Shown: positions 27,010 through 33,875 of the stretch, one piece after another | Position numbering within the stretch: the stretch's first letter is position 1 | How the letters are laid out: each line of letters starts with the position of its first letter | Origin: Bacteroidota bacterium | Lineage (GTDB): Bacteria > Bacteroidota > Bacteroidia > B-17B0 > Aurantibacillaceae | DNA length: 64,000 nt | Assembly (NCBI GenBank): GCA_018267825.1 | Contig: JAFDXR010000012.1 | Location: forward strand, 25,246-89,245 | Direction: 5' to 3' | Position numbers and translations under genes: made by a program | Notes under the pieces: generated by a model | The model's input: the letters and a program-made list of their open reading frames with translations, nothing else | Database searches by the model: none | Told to the model about the DNA's origin: nothing

Positions 27010-27246
27010 ACCACTAACGGGTTTTAAGCATACTAAGTGCGGCGCTTTGAAACCGAACTGTTTCCTGCTTACAAAATACTTTAAACAAAGATAACTTTTT
27101 TTAGCACGGCAAAAGTGCAGTGTACTTTTGAGCGAGGTTGTTGGTCGGAAAACAAAAAAGTGTCAGCGAAACTGAAAGCGAGCAGGCATTGATTTAGCCG
27201 GAGCCCTTCTTCGTCAGTCCGCTTGAGCTTGCTGGCTGTTATGCGG
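27010..27246 (-). repeat. attC-like site E
   Basis: Outer boxes ACCACTAAC (27010-27018) and GTTATGCGG (27238-27246). At 237 bases it is the longest site. Its right half (CAGCGAAACTGAAAGCG, then GCCCTTCTTCGTC and GAGCTTGCTGGCTGTTA) is nearly identical to that of site F, showing recent common origin. It holds a promoter at 27086-27114. Confidence 0.75.
27086..27114 (-). promoter_or_regulatory. Promoter inside site E
   Basis: Minus-strand TTTTG (27110-27114), 16-base spacer, perfect TATCTTTG (27086-27093). It points at the GNAT gene starting at 26958. Confidence 0.5.
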
Positions 27247-27263
27247 CGTTGTGAACATATTGC

Positions 27264-27445
27264 CTAATGGAGCTTAGGGCTTTTTGTTTGTAATTTTTCA
27301 TCTTCAATGTCGAAATCGTCTTGATGCCCAAGCCAATTGAGGGAGGAATCATGAAATCTTTTATACTGTCTGCGGAGCATGGAACGCCACTTTTGCAGAG
27401 CTGGAGCTAGCGGTTCGTTGTTTTTATTTCGGTTTTTTAATATAG
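27264..27445 (-). pseudogene. 5'-truncated cassette gene fragment
   Basis: A minus-strand frame ending in TAG at 27264-27266, 17 bases from the right box of site E, reads EPLAPALQKWRSMLRRQYKR and on to a C-terminus DEKLQTKSPKLH. It is convincingly protein-like and placed where a cassette gene should end. No start codon precedes it before an in-frame stop near 27445, so the 5' part has been lost, probably when the oxidoreductase gene was joined on. Family not recognised. Confidence 0.5.
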
Positions 27446-27536
27446 TATTTTATTTCTTAACCAAAGTCAACGAGAGTAGGAAATGCGCCACCTACTTTTG
27501 TCCTTTGAAATAATGATAAAAAAGAAAAAAGTAACA

Positions 27537-28490
27537 ATGAAAGCAGCAATTTACGTTCAATATGGTTCTCCAGAGGTTCTCCGGGTCAAACAGGTAGAAA
27601 AGCCAATACCAAACAAAAATGAGATTTTACTAAGAATTAAAGCCACCGCAGTCAATTCAGGTGATTGGCGATTGCGCAAAGCTGACCCATTTGCGGTAAG
27701 ATTTATTTTCGGTTTCTTAAAACCTAAAATTAATATTCTTGGAAGTGTTTTTTCAGGCGAAATTGAAAGTGTCGGTGAAGATGTAAAACAGTTCAAAGTG
27801 GGTGACTTTGTCTTTGGTCATACAGATATGAGCTTTGGTGCCTATGCTGAATACAAATGTCTGCCTGAAAATGCGTCAATGGCATTGAAACCGGCTAATT
27901 TTTCTCACAAGGAGGCAGCTGTTATTCCTTTTGGTGGAGTTACGGCATTGCACTTTATAAAAAAGGCAGCAATAAAACCAGGACAAAAAGTGCTTGTAGT
28001 TGGTGCTTCTGGTGCCGTGGGGAGTGCTGCAGTTCAATTGGCAAAGTCATATGGAGCTATTGTAACAGGTGTTTGTAGCACTGCAAATACGGATTTTGTA
28101 AAATCTATCGGAGCAGGCAAAGTAATTGATTATACTAAGGAGGATTTTACTCGGAATGGCGAAACGTATGATGTGATTTTTGACGCTGTGAAAGCAATAT
28201 CTGTTTCACGAAGTTTAAAGTCGCTAAATAAAAATGGAATAATGATTTTAAGTGCCGCAGGAATGTCTGAAATGCTTCAAGGCGTTTGGATTTCTATGAC
28301 AAGTAGCAAAAAGGTTATGACTGGTGTAATTAGTCATACAGCGGCAGATATTATTTTTCTAAAAGGACTTATTGAGACCGGTAAATTGAAGCCTGTAATT
28401 GATAGAACCTATGGCCTGGAACAAATAGCTGAAGCACACGCTTATGTTGAGAAAGGGCATAAAAGAGGAAATGTTGCAATAGAAGTTTAG
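27537..28490 (+). CDS. Cassette gene on opposite strand: zinc-free MDR oxidoreductase (quinone reductase-like)
   Basis: 317 residues from ATG 27537-27539 (KAAIYVQYGSPEVLRVKQVE is the classic family start; a longer frame to 27483 is unlikely). GroES-like N-terminal domain, then the Rossmann motif VLVVGASGAVGSAAVQLAKS, and GVCSTANTDFVKSIGAGKVIDY. Zinc ligands are absent. It probably reduces quinones or enones with NADPH. It is the only plus-strand gene in the array. Its stop codon overlaps that of the convergent Crp/Fnr gene by 4 bases, with no palindrome between them. Confidence 0.88.
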   Translation: MKAAIYVQYGSPEVLRVKQVEKPIPNKNEILLRIKATAVNSGDWRLRKADPFAVRFIFGFLKPKINILGSVFSGEIESVGEDVKQFKVGDFVFGHTDMSFGAYAEYKCLPENASMALKPANFSHKEAAVIPFGGVTALHFIKKAAIKPGQKVLVVGASGAVGSAAVQLAKSYGAIVTGVCSTANTDFVKSIGAGKVIDYTKEDFTRNGETYDVIFDAVKAISVSRSLKSLNKNGIMILSAAGMSEMLQGVWISMTSSKKVMTGVISHTAADIIFLKGLIETGKLKPVIDRTYGLEQIAEAHAYVEKGHKRGNVAIEV

Positions 28491-29071
28491 GTGTTAAGCC
28501 GATGAGCTATTCGTTTTCTGATCCTGCTTAATGATTCTGGTTTTGCGCCAATGTAGCTTGCTATTTGGTATTGTGGTATTTTTTGAAATAAATCAGGTCT
28601 TGATTTTAATAATTTCAAATAACGCTGTTCGGCTGTATCAGTTGTATATGAGGACATTATTTCTTGTTGCTCTGCAAAAACTTTCTCCATTACTTTTCTC
28701 GAAACGGTTTCAAATTTTGGAAACCGTTTGTAGAGGAGTTCTTCCTTTTCTCTGTTTCCCACAACCAATGAGCTGTCCATACAGCAATCCAAATAATGAT
28801 TGGATGGGTTGTTTTGACTAAAGCTATTCATAGAAATTACCCATTGCTCTTCTGTGAAGAAGTTATTTGTTTTCTCGTCACCGTCAACCAAATAAAATTG
28901 TCTAACACAGCCTTCTAAAACAAAATAGACTTCAGTAGAAATTTGTCCTTCTTTAAGCAAAACAGTCCCCTTTTTATAATGCTGAATGCTCATGGTTTCA
29001 ATAATAGCTTCAATCTCTTCTTGTGAAAGAGGCATAATTCTTTGAAAATATTTAAGGAGTTTATAATCCAT
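28487..29071 (-). CDS. Cassette gene: Crp/Fnr-family regulator
   Basis: 194 residues: cyclic-nucleotide-binding-type sensor domain (HYKKGTVLLKEGQISTEVYF, VLEGCVRQFYLVDGDEKTNNF) and a C-terminal HTH (QIASYIGAKPESLSRIRKRI). Bacteroidota members of this type often sense unknown effectors and control a neighbouring gene. The convergent quinone-reductase gene is the obvious candidate. Transcription probably starts in site F. Confidence 0.87.
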   Translation of the reverse strand: MDYKLLKYFQRIMPLSQEEIEAIIETMSIQHYKKGTVLLKEGQISTEVYFVLEGCVRQFYLVDGDEKTNNFFTEEQWVISMNSFSQNNPSNHYLDCCMDSSLVVGNREKEELLYKRFPKFETVSRKVMEKVFAEQQEIMSSYTTDTAEQRYLKLLKSRPDLFQKIPQYQIASYIGAKPESLSRIRKRIAHRLNT

Positions 29072-29113
29072 TATTTTAGTCTATTTGGCCTTTCTGTGCC
29101 GTACCTTGCAATG

Positions 29114-29314
29114 ACCGCTAACGGATGGCAAGCAGGGGCAGGCGGCATTTGAACCGAACTGTTTTCTACACACAAATTGTTTTATAACAAAGATAAATGT
29201 TTTTTAAGCGGAGGCAAATTAAATTACTATCAGCGAAGCTGAAAGCGGGCAGGCATTAATTTTAGCCTTAGCCCTTCTTCGTCCCGCCGCTTGAGCTTGC
29301 TGGCTGTTACCTGC
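29114..29314 (-). repeat. attC-like site F
   Basis: Outer boxes ACCGCTAAC (29114-29122) and GTTACCTGC (29306-29314). Arms GGCAAGCAGGGGCAGGCGGC and GCCGCTTGAGCTTGCTGGC pair apart from about four extra bases on the left side. The loop is closely related to that of site E and carries the best promoter of the array. Confidence 0.78.
29188..29219 (-). promoter_or_regulatory. Promoter inside site F
   Basis: Minus-strand ATTTG (29215-29219), 19-base spacer, perfect TATCTTTG (29188-29195). It points at the Crp/Fnr gene starting at 29071. Confidence 0.6.
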
Positions 29315-29321
29315 AGTTTTG

Positions 29322-29951
29322 TCAATTAAGTTCTTTTATGCTTTCATTGAGCCATTCGTCATACCAATCTGTGAATGTCATTTTTTGTTTTGTAAACTTG
29401 GATATCGCAGGATATAACCCCATGTCATTTGCTCTGTCGTCAACCCAAATATTACCAGCTTCTTGTCCTGTAATTATTAGCAAAAAATAAATGGCGCAAC
29501 CATAATGGCAAATTCTTATGCTGCCAGTTATATGCTTATTGCTGAAATATTCTTTTTCCCAATTTTGAAATTCTGGAGTAAGATAATGGTCGTCATTATT
29601 TATGTCTCCAGTATATTGCATGTTCCAGTTGTCTGTATATGAGAACGGAGTCGATAGAAATTTTTTGTCTGATATAGCTAATTCATAATTCCAATTGTCA
29701 AGTTGAAGAAGTCCATATGCGGGTCCAGCACCACCGTTTTCTATATGTAATAAAAAATTTTTATAGTCGGCAGGAAGTGCTATGGAATGGGTGTTCTCGA
29801 AAGACTTAACTTGTTTTTCGGATAAAGTTGGATTTAGATTATAATGATGCTTGTCAGAACCAAATATTTTGAAATAATGTCTTTTGAATAAACTTTTCCC
29901 GTCAAGTTTACGAAGTCTTTGCAGTTTATTCATAAGTTCTGTTGTCGTCAT
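29322..29951 (-). CDS. Cassette gene: SUKH (SMI1/KNR4) family protein
   Basis: 209 residues from ATG 29949-29951 (TTTELMNKLQRLRKLDGK); the frame runs on to 30020 through site G but that part is palindrome sequence. The core LSEKQVKSFENTHSIALPADY, FLLHIENGGAGPAYGLLQLD and ICHYGCAIYFLLIITGQEAG are characteristic of SUKH-1, and WVDDRANDMGLYP with FTDWYDEWLNESI is the usual C-terminal part. SUKH proteins act as immunity proteins to polymorphic toxins or as scaffolds. No toxin gene is adjacent, so it may be an orphan immunity gene. Confidence 0.85.
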   Translation of the reverse strand: MTTTELMNKLQRLRKLDGKSLFKRHYFKIFGSDKHHYNLNPTLSEKQVKSFENTHSIALPADYKNFLLHIENGGAGPAYGLLQLDNWNYELAISDKKFLSTPFSYTDNWNMQYTGDINNDDHYLTPEFQNWEKEYFSNKHITGSIRICHYGCAIYFLLIITGQEAGNIWVDDRANDMGLYPAISKFTKQKMTFTDWYDEWLNESIKELN

Positions 29952-29957
29952 AAAATT

Positions 29958-30143
29958 GTAGGTAACGTTTTGCAAATATTTCCCAGTGCGGTTTTCGGAG
30001 CACCCACTGTCTATACCCACAAATGTTTATTCCGAAGATAACTGTTTTTTAGCGAGCCGAAAAATAACCGCGTTAGCGACCACTTGTCTGCGTGCGAGCG
30101 ATGACCCTTGTCTCCCGCATTGGGCGAATTTGCTGTTATAACC
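29958..30143 (-). repeat. attC-like site G
   Basis: Outer boxes GTAGGTAAC (29958-29966) and GTTATAACC (30135-30143). Arms TTGCAAATATTTCCCAGTGCGG-like (left) and CCGCATTGGGCGAATTTGC (right) pair well. A weaker promoter-like TATCTTCG lies on the minus strand at 30033-30040. Confidence 0.7.
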
Positions 30144-30160
30144 AGTACGGGGCACACAGT

Positions 30161-30682
30161 TTATTCACATGTCCGCTTTTTTTGTCTTAATTTATTAAAG
30201 AACAAAATGAAACTGCCAATAATTAAAGTGAAAAGAGTGAGAAAATAGATTATAAAAAATGGGCGAGAAAAAGTCCAGAAGTTTGCGTTATACTCAAGAG
30301 GTGACCAGTCTGTGACTTTGTACAAAGCTGAATATTCTCCGCACTCCTTGTAAAATATCGTGTCGTAGCCAACAACATTACCGGATAAAATATATGAATT
30401 GTTAAGGTATAAAACCACGTTCCCTTTTCCATTGTCAAGGTGTGTCGAGGGTGTATTGTCGCCAATTGTATTTAAATCCGTAACATTTTTTATAAGCCCT
30501 TTCAAGTTGTCTGGAATTGTGAGTGTGCCTTTGAGAACTCTAAGACTTGGAGAACACGTCGACTCTTGAGGTGTCACAAGAATTTGGTCGGAGTTCATTT
30601 TGTCTTTGTTAGCCGGAAATTTGTATGGAACGAAGCCGAGTCCGATTAAAAGAATAAATATTGTCAATATTAATTTATGCAT
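30161..30682 (-). CDS. Cassette gene: hypothetical bitopic membrane protein
   Basis: 173 residues with an N-terminal hydrophobic segment (LILTIFILLIGLGFVPY) and a C-terminal helix (FFIIYFLTLFTLIIGSFILFF) followed by a basic tail (NKLRQKKRTCE). The segment between is extracytoplasmic and beta-rich. No family recognised. The stop codon is 17 bases from the core of site G. Confidence 0.6.
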   Translation of the reverse strand: MHKLILTIFILLIGLGFVPYKFPANKDKMNSDQILVTPQESTCSPSLRVLKGTLTIPDNLKGLIKNVTDLNTIGDNTPSTHLDNGKGNVVLYLNNSYILSGNVVGYDTIFYKECGEYSALYKVTDWSPLEYNANFWTFSRPFFIIYFLTLFTLIIGSFILFFNKLRQKKRTCE

Positions 30683-30714
30683 TTTTGTCTACCGAGATGC
30701 TGTCCGCGCTTTTT

Positions 30715-30895
30715 ACCTATAACGGTTGGCAAGCTTGCACAGTGCGAATTTGGAACAATCGTCAACCGAATATTTTATTGAAACATCATGCTCACTTTTT
30801 GCTTAGATGAAAATACACTTTTCTGCGAAGCAGGCAAAATCGTAAGCAAAAACTTCTTCGTCACCCGAATTGTGCAATTGCTTACTGTTACCAGT
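30715..30895 (-). repeat. attC-like site H
   Basis: Outer boxes ACCTATAAC (30715-30723) and GTTACCAGT (30887-30895). Arms GGCAAGCTTGCACAGTGCGAA and CCCGAATTGTGCAATTGCTTAC pair strongly, with a few extra left-side bases. Confidence 0.72.
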
Positions 30896-30912
30896 TTGGC
30901 CGCCTCACACAG

Positions 30913-31431
30913 TTAATGTTGCTTATTTACGAAATAGTCGCGAAACTCATAGTATTTTTTCCAACTGTTGTCGCGGTCGTCAACTTTGAAGGAACTAGTA
31001 AAATAGTCCTTTGTAAATTGAACCTCATAACTATTTGATGCATTTGATATAATATCAGGTGCAGGTTTATGTTTTGAAAGTCCAATCAGGTATTCCTTAA
31101 CGACTTGCCAGTCTGTTATTCGTAAAGTGTCCGTCCAATTTGTACGAATGGCTGAGGGCAATTTTTTTTCACCTGCAAGTTCTTTTGGGCAGTTTGTTTT
31201 TTCACGGGAATATATAATTGTCAATGCATCTTTGAATTTGTAAATCACAATTTTTTCCACGTGTCCACCCCATTCGCCGCAATCGTAGTCGTCATGGATA
31301 TAGCTAATTAGTTTTAATGTTGTTGAATTGTCATAATTTTGGAAGTCCGTAAATGAATTGATGTCTTGGCTGTGCAAATCCAAGGTCAGTATACTTAGTA
31401 AACACAGTATTAAATATTTTGTAAAGTTCAT
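30913..31431 (-). CDS. Cassette gene: exported CGEWGG protein, paralogue of the lipoprotein at 4597
   Basis: 172 residues from ATG 31429-31431, which puts the signal peptide YLILCLLSILTLDLHSQ at the N-terminus; a frame to 31542 crosses site I and is not expected to be translated. The mature part has DDYDCGEWGGHVEKIVIYK and, near the end, SNASNSYEVQFTKDYF and YYEFRDYFVNKQ. The same landmarks occur in the lipoprotein gene at 4597-5085 (CGGEWGGCLEQNKIY; SNGPNYYEVKTNDY). Function unknown. Confidence 0.7.
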   Translation of the reverse strand: MNFTKYLILCLLSILTLDLHSQDINSFTDFQNYDNSTTLKLISYIHDDYDCGEWGGHVEKIVIYKFKDALTIIYSREKTNCPKELAGEKKLPSAIRTNWTDTLRITDWQVVKEYLIGLSKHKPAPDIISNASNSYEVQFTKDYFTSSFKVDDRDNSWKKYYEFRDYFVNKQH

Positions 31432-31476
31432 TTGTCTAACTAAGTGTTTGTGTACCGGGATTTGTCCAGACGGCTT

Positions 31477-31611
31477 GCTCCTAACGGTTTGGCGCTTGGC
31501 GTTGGTGGGCTTTTGAAACAGAAAACTGTCTACCAGCACCAATGTTTATTAATTGCTCAAATGTTTCTATTTGCACTGTCCGCCCACTAACGCAAAACCC
31601 GTGTTAGTGGC
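31477..31611 (-). repeat. attC-like site I
   Basis: Outer boxes GCTCCTAAC (31477-31485) and GTTAGTGGC (31603-31611). Arms TTTGGCGCTTGGCGTTGGTG and CCCACTAACGCAAAACCCG pair. The stop codon of the next gene (31604-31606) lies inside the GTTAGTG core. Confidence 0.75.
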
Positions 31612-32425
31612 GGCCTTTTTCATTGTCCGCTGTTTGTTTTTCGTATATCGTTGTCAAGTTTGTCTCAAATGCAGGAAACGCAACGACAGGAAACCAATCA
31701 TTTTTAAAATTAGTTAGTTTGTCTGTTGCCGTGTCCATAAATTTCATATGTCCTGCAGTTTGGTCGTTGATTGTGATAAATGTTTCTGCTAAATGAATTT
31801 CAATTACAATACAATCATACGCAAATTGGTCAATTTTATATGCTGTAATTAAAGTTATCTCGTCCCAATTTATTGTCTTAATTTCTTTGTCAAGTTGAAT
31901 TGTAAATGAATTGTCAGCATAGGAAAATACTCCGTCTTGATAAGCTGGGAAATTTTCCTTCGCTGTGTTGTTTATCCTTTCAATGTCGTCTTCAAAATTG
32001 TAACTGTCGGAAAACCAAATTTTAGGATGGTCAACAGCAATAGCGGTCAAAACAATAACAGACAAACCTATTGACAACATTGGAAGTCCGCTTGAAATGT
32101 CTTTGTCACCAAAAACCGAAGCAAGTCCGCCAACTAAGAAAAATGATGAAATTATGATAATAAAGAGAGTGGAAAGAGATGAAAACGGAAGCTGTAACCA
32201 CCTGTCCGTCTTGCGAACCTTTTTGTTGTCTTTAAATTCTATTCTCTTGTCAAATAGAAACCATGCAAACAAAAGTGTCGGAATACCAAATAAGAATATG
32301 AATACAATGTTTTGATCAAACCGTTTTTGTCCTGCTGAGTATAGGTCGTAAAGTCCAACACCCGTAATTGCGATACAAGGTAGTATTAAAGTTTCTGTTA
32401 ATTGTTTTGATATTGGAACTTTCAC
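31604..32425 (-). CDS. Cassette gene: four-helix membrane protein with soluble tail
   Basis: 273 residues. Four hydrophobic helices in the first about 140 residues (TLILPCIAITGVGLYDLY, VFIFLFGIPTLLFAWFLF, LFIIIISSFFLVGGLAS, LSIGLSVIVLTAIAV), then a cytosolic region (FSYADNSFTIQLDKEIKTIN, WDEITLITAYKIDQFAYDC) resembling bacterial PH-like domains. The last codons and the TAA are formed by the core of site I, so any insertion or exchange at that site rewrites the C-terminus. Cassette ends 5' TTAGTGGC / 3' GCCACTAA are perfectly complementary. Confidence 0.65.
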   Translation of the reverse strand: MKVPISKQLTETLILPCIAITGVGLYDLYSAGQKRFDQNIVFIFLFGIPTLLFAWFLFDKRIEFKDNKKVRKTDRWLQLPFSSLSTLFIIIISSFFLVGGLASVFGDKDISSGLPMLSIGLSVIVLTAIAVDHPKIWFSDSYNFEDDIERINNTAKENFPAYQDGVFSYADNSFTIQLDKEIKTINWDEITLITAYKIDQFAYDCIVIEIHLAETFITINDQTAGHMKFMDTATDKLTNFKNDWFPVVAFPAFETNLTTIYEKQTADNEKGRH

Positions 32426-32442
32426 TGTCGTCTGTTAAGGTT

Positions 32443-32618
32443 GCCACTAACGGTTTCCAAGCAGGCACAGTTTGCAGTTTGAAACAGTGTCTACCGAATG
32501 TTTGTTTAAAGATACTAATGTTTGTTGCTTTTGCAAAAATGAAAAAATTGTCCGCCGAAACTTTTTGCAAAAGCTATTACCTCGTCCGCGCAAATTGGGC
32601 TTGCTTGGTGTTATATGC
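32443..32618 (-). repeat. attC-like site J
   Basis: Outer boxes GCCACTAAC (32443-32451) and GTTATATGC (32610-32618). Arms CCAAGCAGGCACAGTTTGC and GCAAATTGGGCTTGCTTGG pair almost fully except for about four left-side extra bases (GTTT). The stop codon of the next gene (32611-32613) is in the core. Promoter at 32507-32538. Confidence 0.8.
32507..32538 (-). promoter_or_regulatory. Promoter inside site J
   Basis: Minus-strand TTTTG (32534-32538), 19-base spacer, TATCTTTA (32507-32514). It points at the membrane-protein gene starting at 32425. Confidence 0.5.
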
Positions 32619-33045
32619 TGGGCGTTTCTGTCGCGTTTAATATGTTTATTTGAAGTCTAGATGCAATAGCTACAAATTGAACAATGTTATTTGCCTTACA
32701 GTTAAATTGAAATTGTATTCCGTCAAAATAACCTTGGTTATTTGTCATTTCCCACACCCAGGTCAATTTACTGCCTAGCAAACCAAATAATACATTGTCT
32801 TGATGGTTTGATATTTTAATAACGTTGTCCTTGTCAACATTAAATTGGTCTTGACTATGTGATTGAGATTGATCGTGAAAAAGAATTTCTAACTCGTCAG
32901 TGTCTGAGTTAACATTTATCATGTAGAGATAGTGTTGAAACTTCAAAACAACGCTTTCTTTCCAACTAGCATTTTCGGTGTCGCTATATTGAACGAGAAA
33001 AATTTCGTCTAATTTGTTTCCAATTATGGTGTCTACAGTCAACAT
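32611..33045 (-). CDS. Cassette gene: DUF6334-like hypothetical protein
   Basis: 144 residues with no signal or membrane helix. The pattern TIIGNKLDEIFLVQYSD, VVLKFQHYLYMINVNSDTDE and a C-terminal helix resembles small beta-rich immunity-like families such as DUF6334; the match is tentative. The TAA stop is part of the GTTATAT core of site J. Cassette ends (5' TTATATGC, 3' GCATATAA) are exact complements, and the complementarity extends to 13 of 14 bases. Confidence 0.6.
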   Translation of the reverse strand: MLTVDTIIGNKLDEIFLVQYSDTENASWKESVVLKFQHYLYMINVNSDTDELEILFHDQSQSHSQDQFNVDKDNVIKISNHQDNVLFGLLGSKLTWVWEMTNNQGYFDGIQFQFNCKANNIVQFVAIASRLQINILNATETPSI

Positions 33046-33064
33046 TATTTATTTTTCACGCCTA

Positions 33065-33164
33065 GCATATAACGTTTCGCAAGCAGGCATAGTTTGCGGC
33101 TAATGTTCAGCCCCGCATTTGAGCAGCACTGCGCCGCAAATTTTGCTTGCTTGCTGTTATGTGC
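33065..33164 (-). repeat. attC-like site K (first site, nearest the recombinase)
   Basis: Outer boxes GCATATAAC (33065-33073) and GTTATGTGC (33156-33164). Arms CGCAAGCAGGCATAGTTTGC and GCCGCAAATTTTGCTTGCTTGC pair over their length; extra bases TTTC lie on the left. The 100-base site is the cleanest palindrome of the array. The loop contains GCATTTGAGC, shared with sites C and the remnant at 19.4 kb. Confidence 0.82.
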
Positions 33165-33175
33165 TGCCTTTATTG

Positions 33176-33763
33176 TCAATCTATTATTTTTAGTTGTCTA
33201 GCCAACTCCATGTTTGTCGTTACAAGCAAATTGTCCATTAAAGGATAAATCTCGTTTTCTTCGTCACGTTTTAATTCAGATGCGCTTAAAATAATAGTTC
33301 TGCCATTTTGAGTTTTAATTACAAAGGTCTGCGGATATGTGGTATAAACTTTATTTGTACCGTCAAGATTTGAGGTCCAGGTTTCCTCCCAGATTATTTT
33401 GAAGTCAATTATTTTTTGTCCGATTAATTGAGACCATTTATTTTCACTTGAAACGTCCCATTTTTGTTCGTACTCATTGGTTTTTTCAGTCAGGTCAACT
33501 TGTTTTGATTTCAGTCCGTAACAAATAAATGTGTTGTCCCAGAAAACGTAAATGGTCTTGTCCGTCGTTTTAAAATAAACAGAATGGTCAAGAGTGTCAA
33601 TGTCAGGATATTTTGTCTTGTAGTATGGCTCAGGATTGATGTTATTTCCGTTTTCGTCCGCAAAGTATTTCAATTCTCCATATATAACGGCACAAATTGT
33701 CTGCCCGACGAACATTTGTCGACAGTCATTTTCATAAGCAATATGTTTGTCTGCCAGTGTCAT
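33176..33763 (-). CDS. Cassette gene 1: hypothetical protein with internal duplication
   Basis: 195 residues, cytosolic. Two halves share a pattern: VGQTICAVIYGELKYF...KTIYVFWDNTF and IGQKIIDFKIIWEETW...GRTIILSASEL. The protein at 32611 has one such unit (IGNKLDEIFLVQYSD). No family assigned. As the first cassette it is the most recently gained under the integron model. Its 5' end (TTATGTGC) and its own site K box (GCACATAA) are exact complements. Confidence 0.6.
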   Translation of the reverse strand: MTLADKHIAYENDCRQMFVGQTICAVIYGELKYFADENGNNINPEPYYKTKYPDIDTLDHSVYFKTTDKTIYVFWDNTFICYGLKSKQVDLTEKTNEYEQKWDVSSENKWSQLIGQKIIDFKIIWEETWTSNLDGTNKVYTTYPQTFVIKTQNGRTIILSASELKRDEENEIYPLMDNLLVTTNMELARQLKIID

Positions 33764-33770
33764 TAAGGTT

Positions 33771-33875
33771 GCACATAACTACATTATAGGATGATCTTTT
33801 TCCACCATATCTTGCAGAAATTGCAAGATATGATTAGATTCTATCCTTAATGGCTTATTCTAAAATAAGGATTTT
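33771..33875 (-). other. attI-like segment between recombinase and first cassette
   Basis: The junction box GCACATAAC (33771-33779) is the outer limit of cassette 1. Beyond it lie 96 bases up to the recombinase stop codon. These contain a perfect inverted repeat CATATCTTGCA-GAAAT-TGCAAGATATG (33806-33832) and a weaker one ATCCTTA/TAAGGAT (33843-33849, 33866-33872). In integrons attI holds recombinase-binding repeats beside the crossover point, which this arrangement would fit. It is not a normal attC-like palindrome. A terminator role is possible but there is no T-run. Confidence 0.5.

Noticed and set aside
27483..27536. Longer N-terminus for the oxidoreductase
   Set aside because: The 18 extra residues do not resemble the family, which begins at the KAAIYVQYG segment.
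29952..30020. N-terminal extension of the SUKH gene
   Set aside because: It is read through attC-like site G and has no family similarity.
31432..31542. N-terminal extension of the CGEWGG cassette gene
   Set aside because: It crosses site I and would put 37 residues before a good signal peptide.
24448..33170. CRISPR array
   Set aside because: The repeats are long imperfect palindromes separated by whole genes, not short direct repeats with short spacers, and there are no cas genes.
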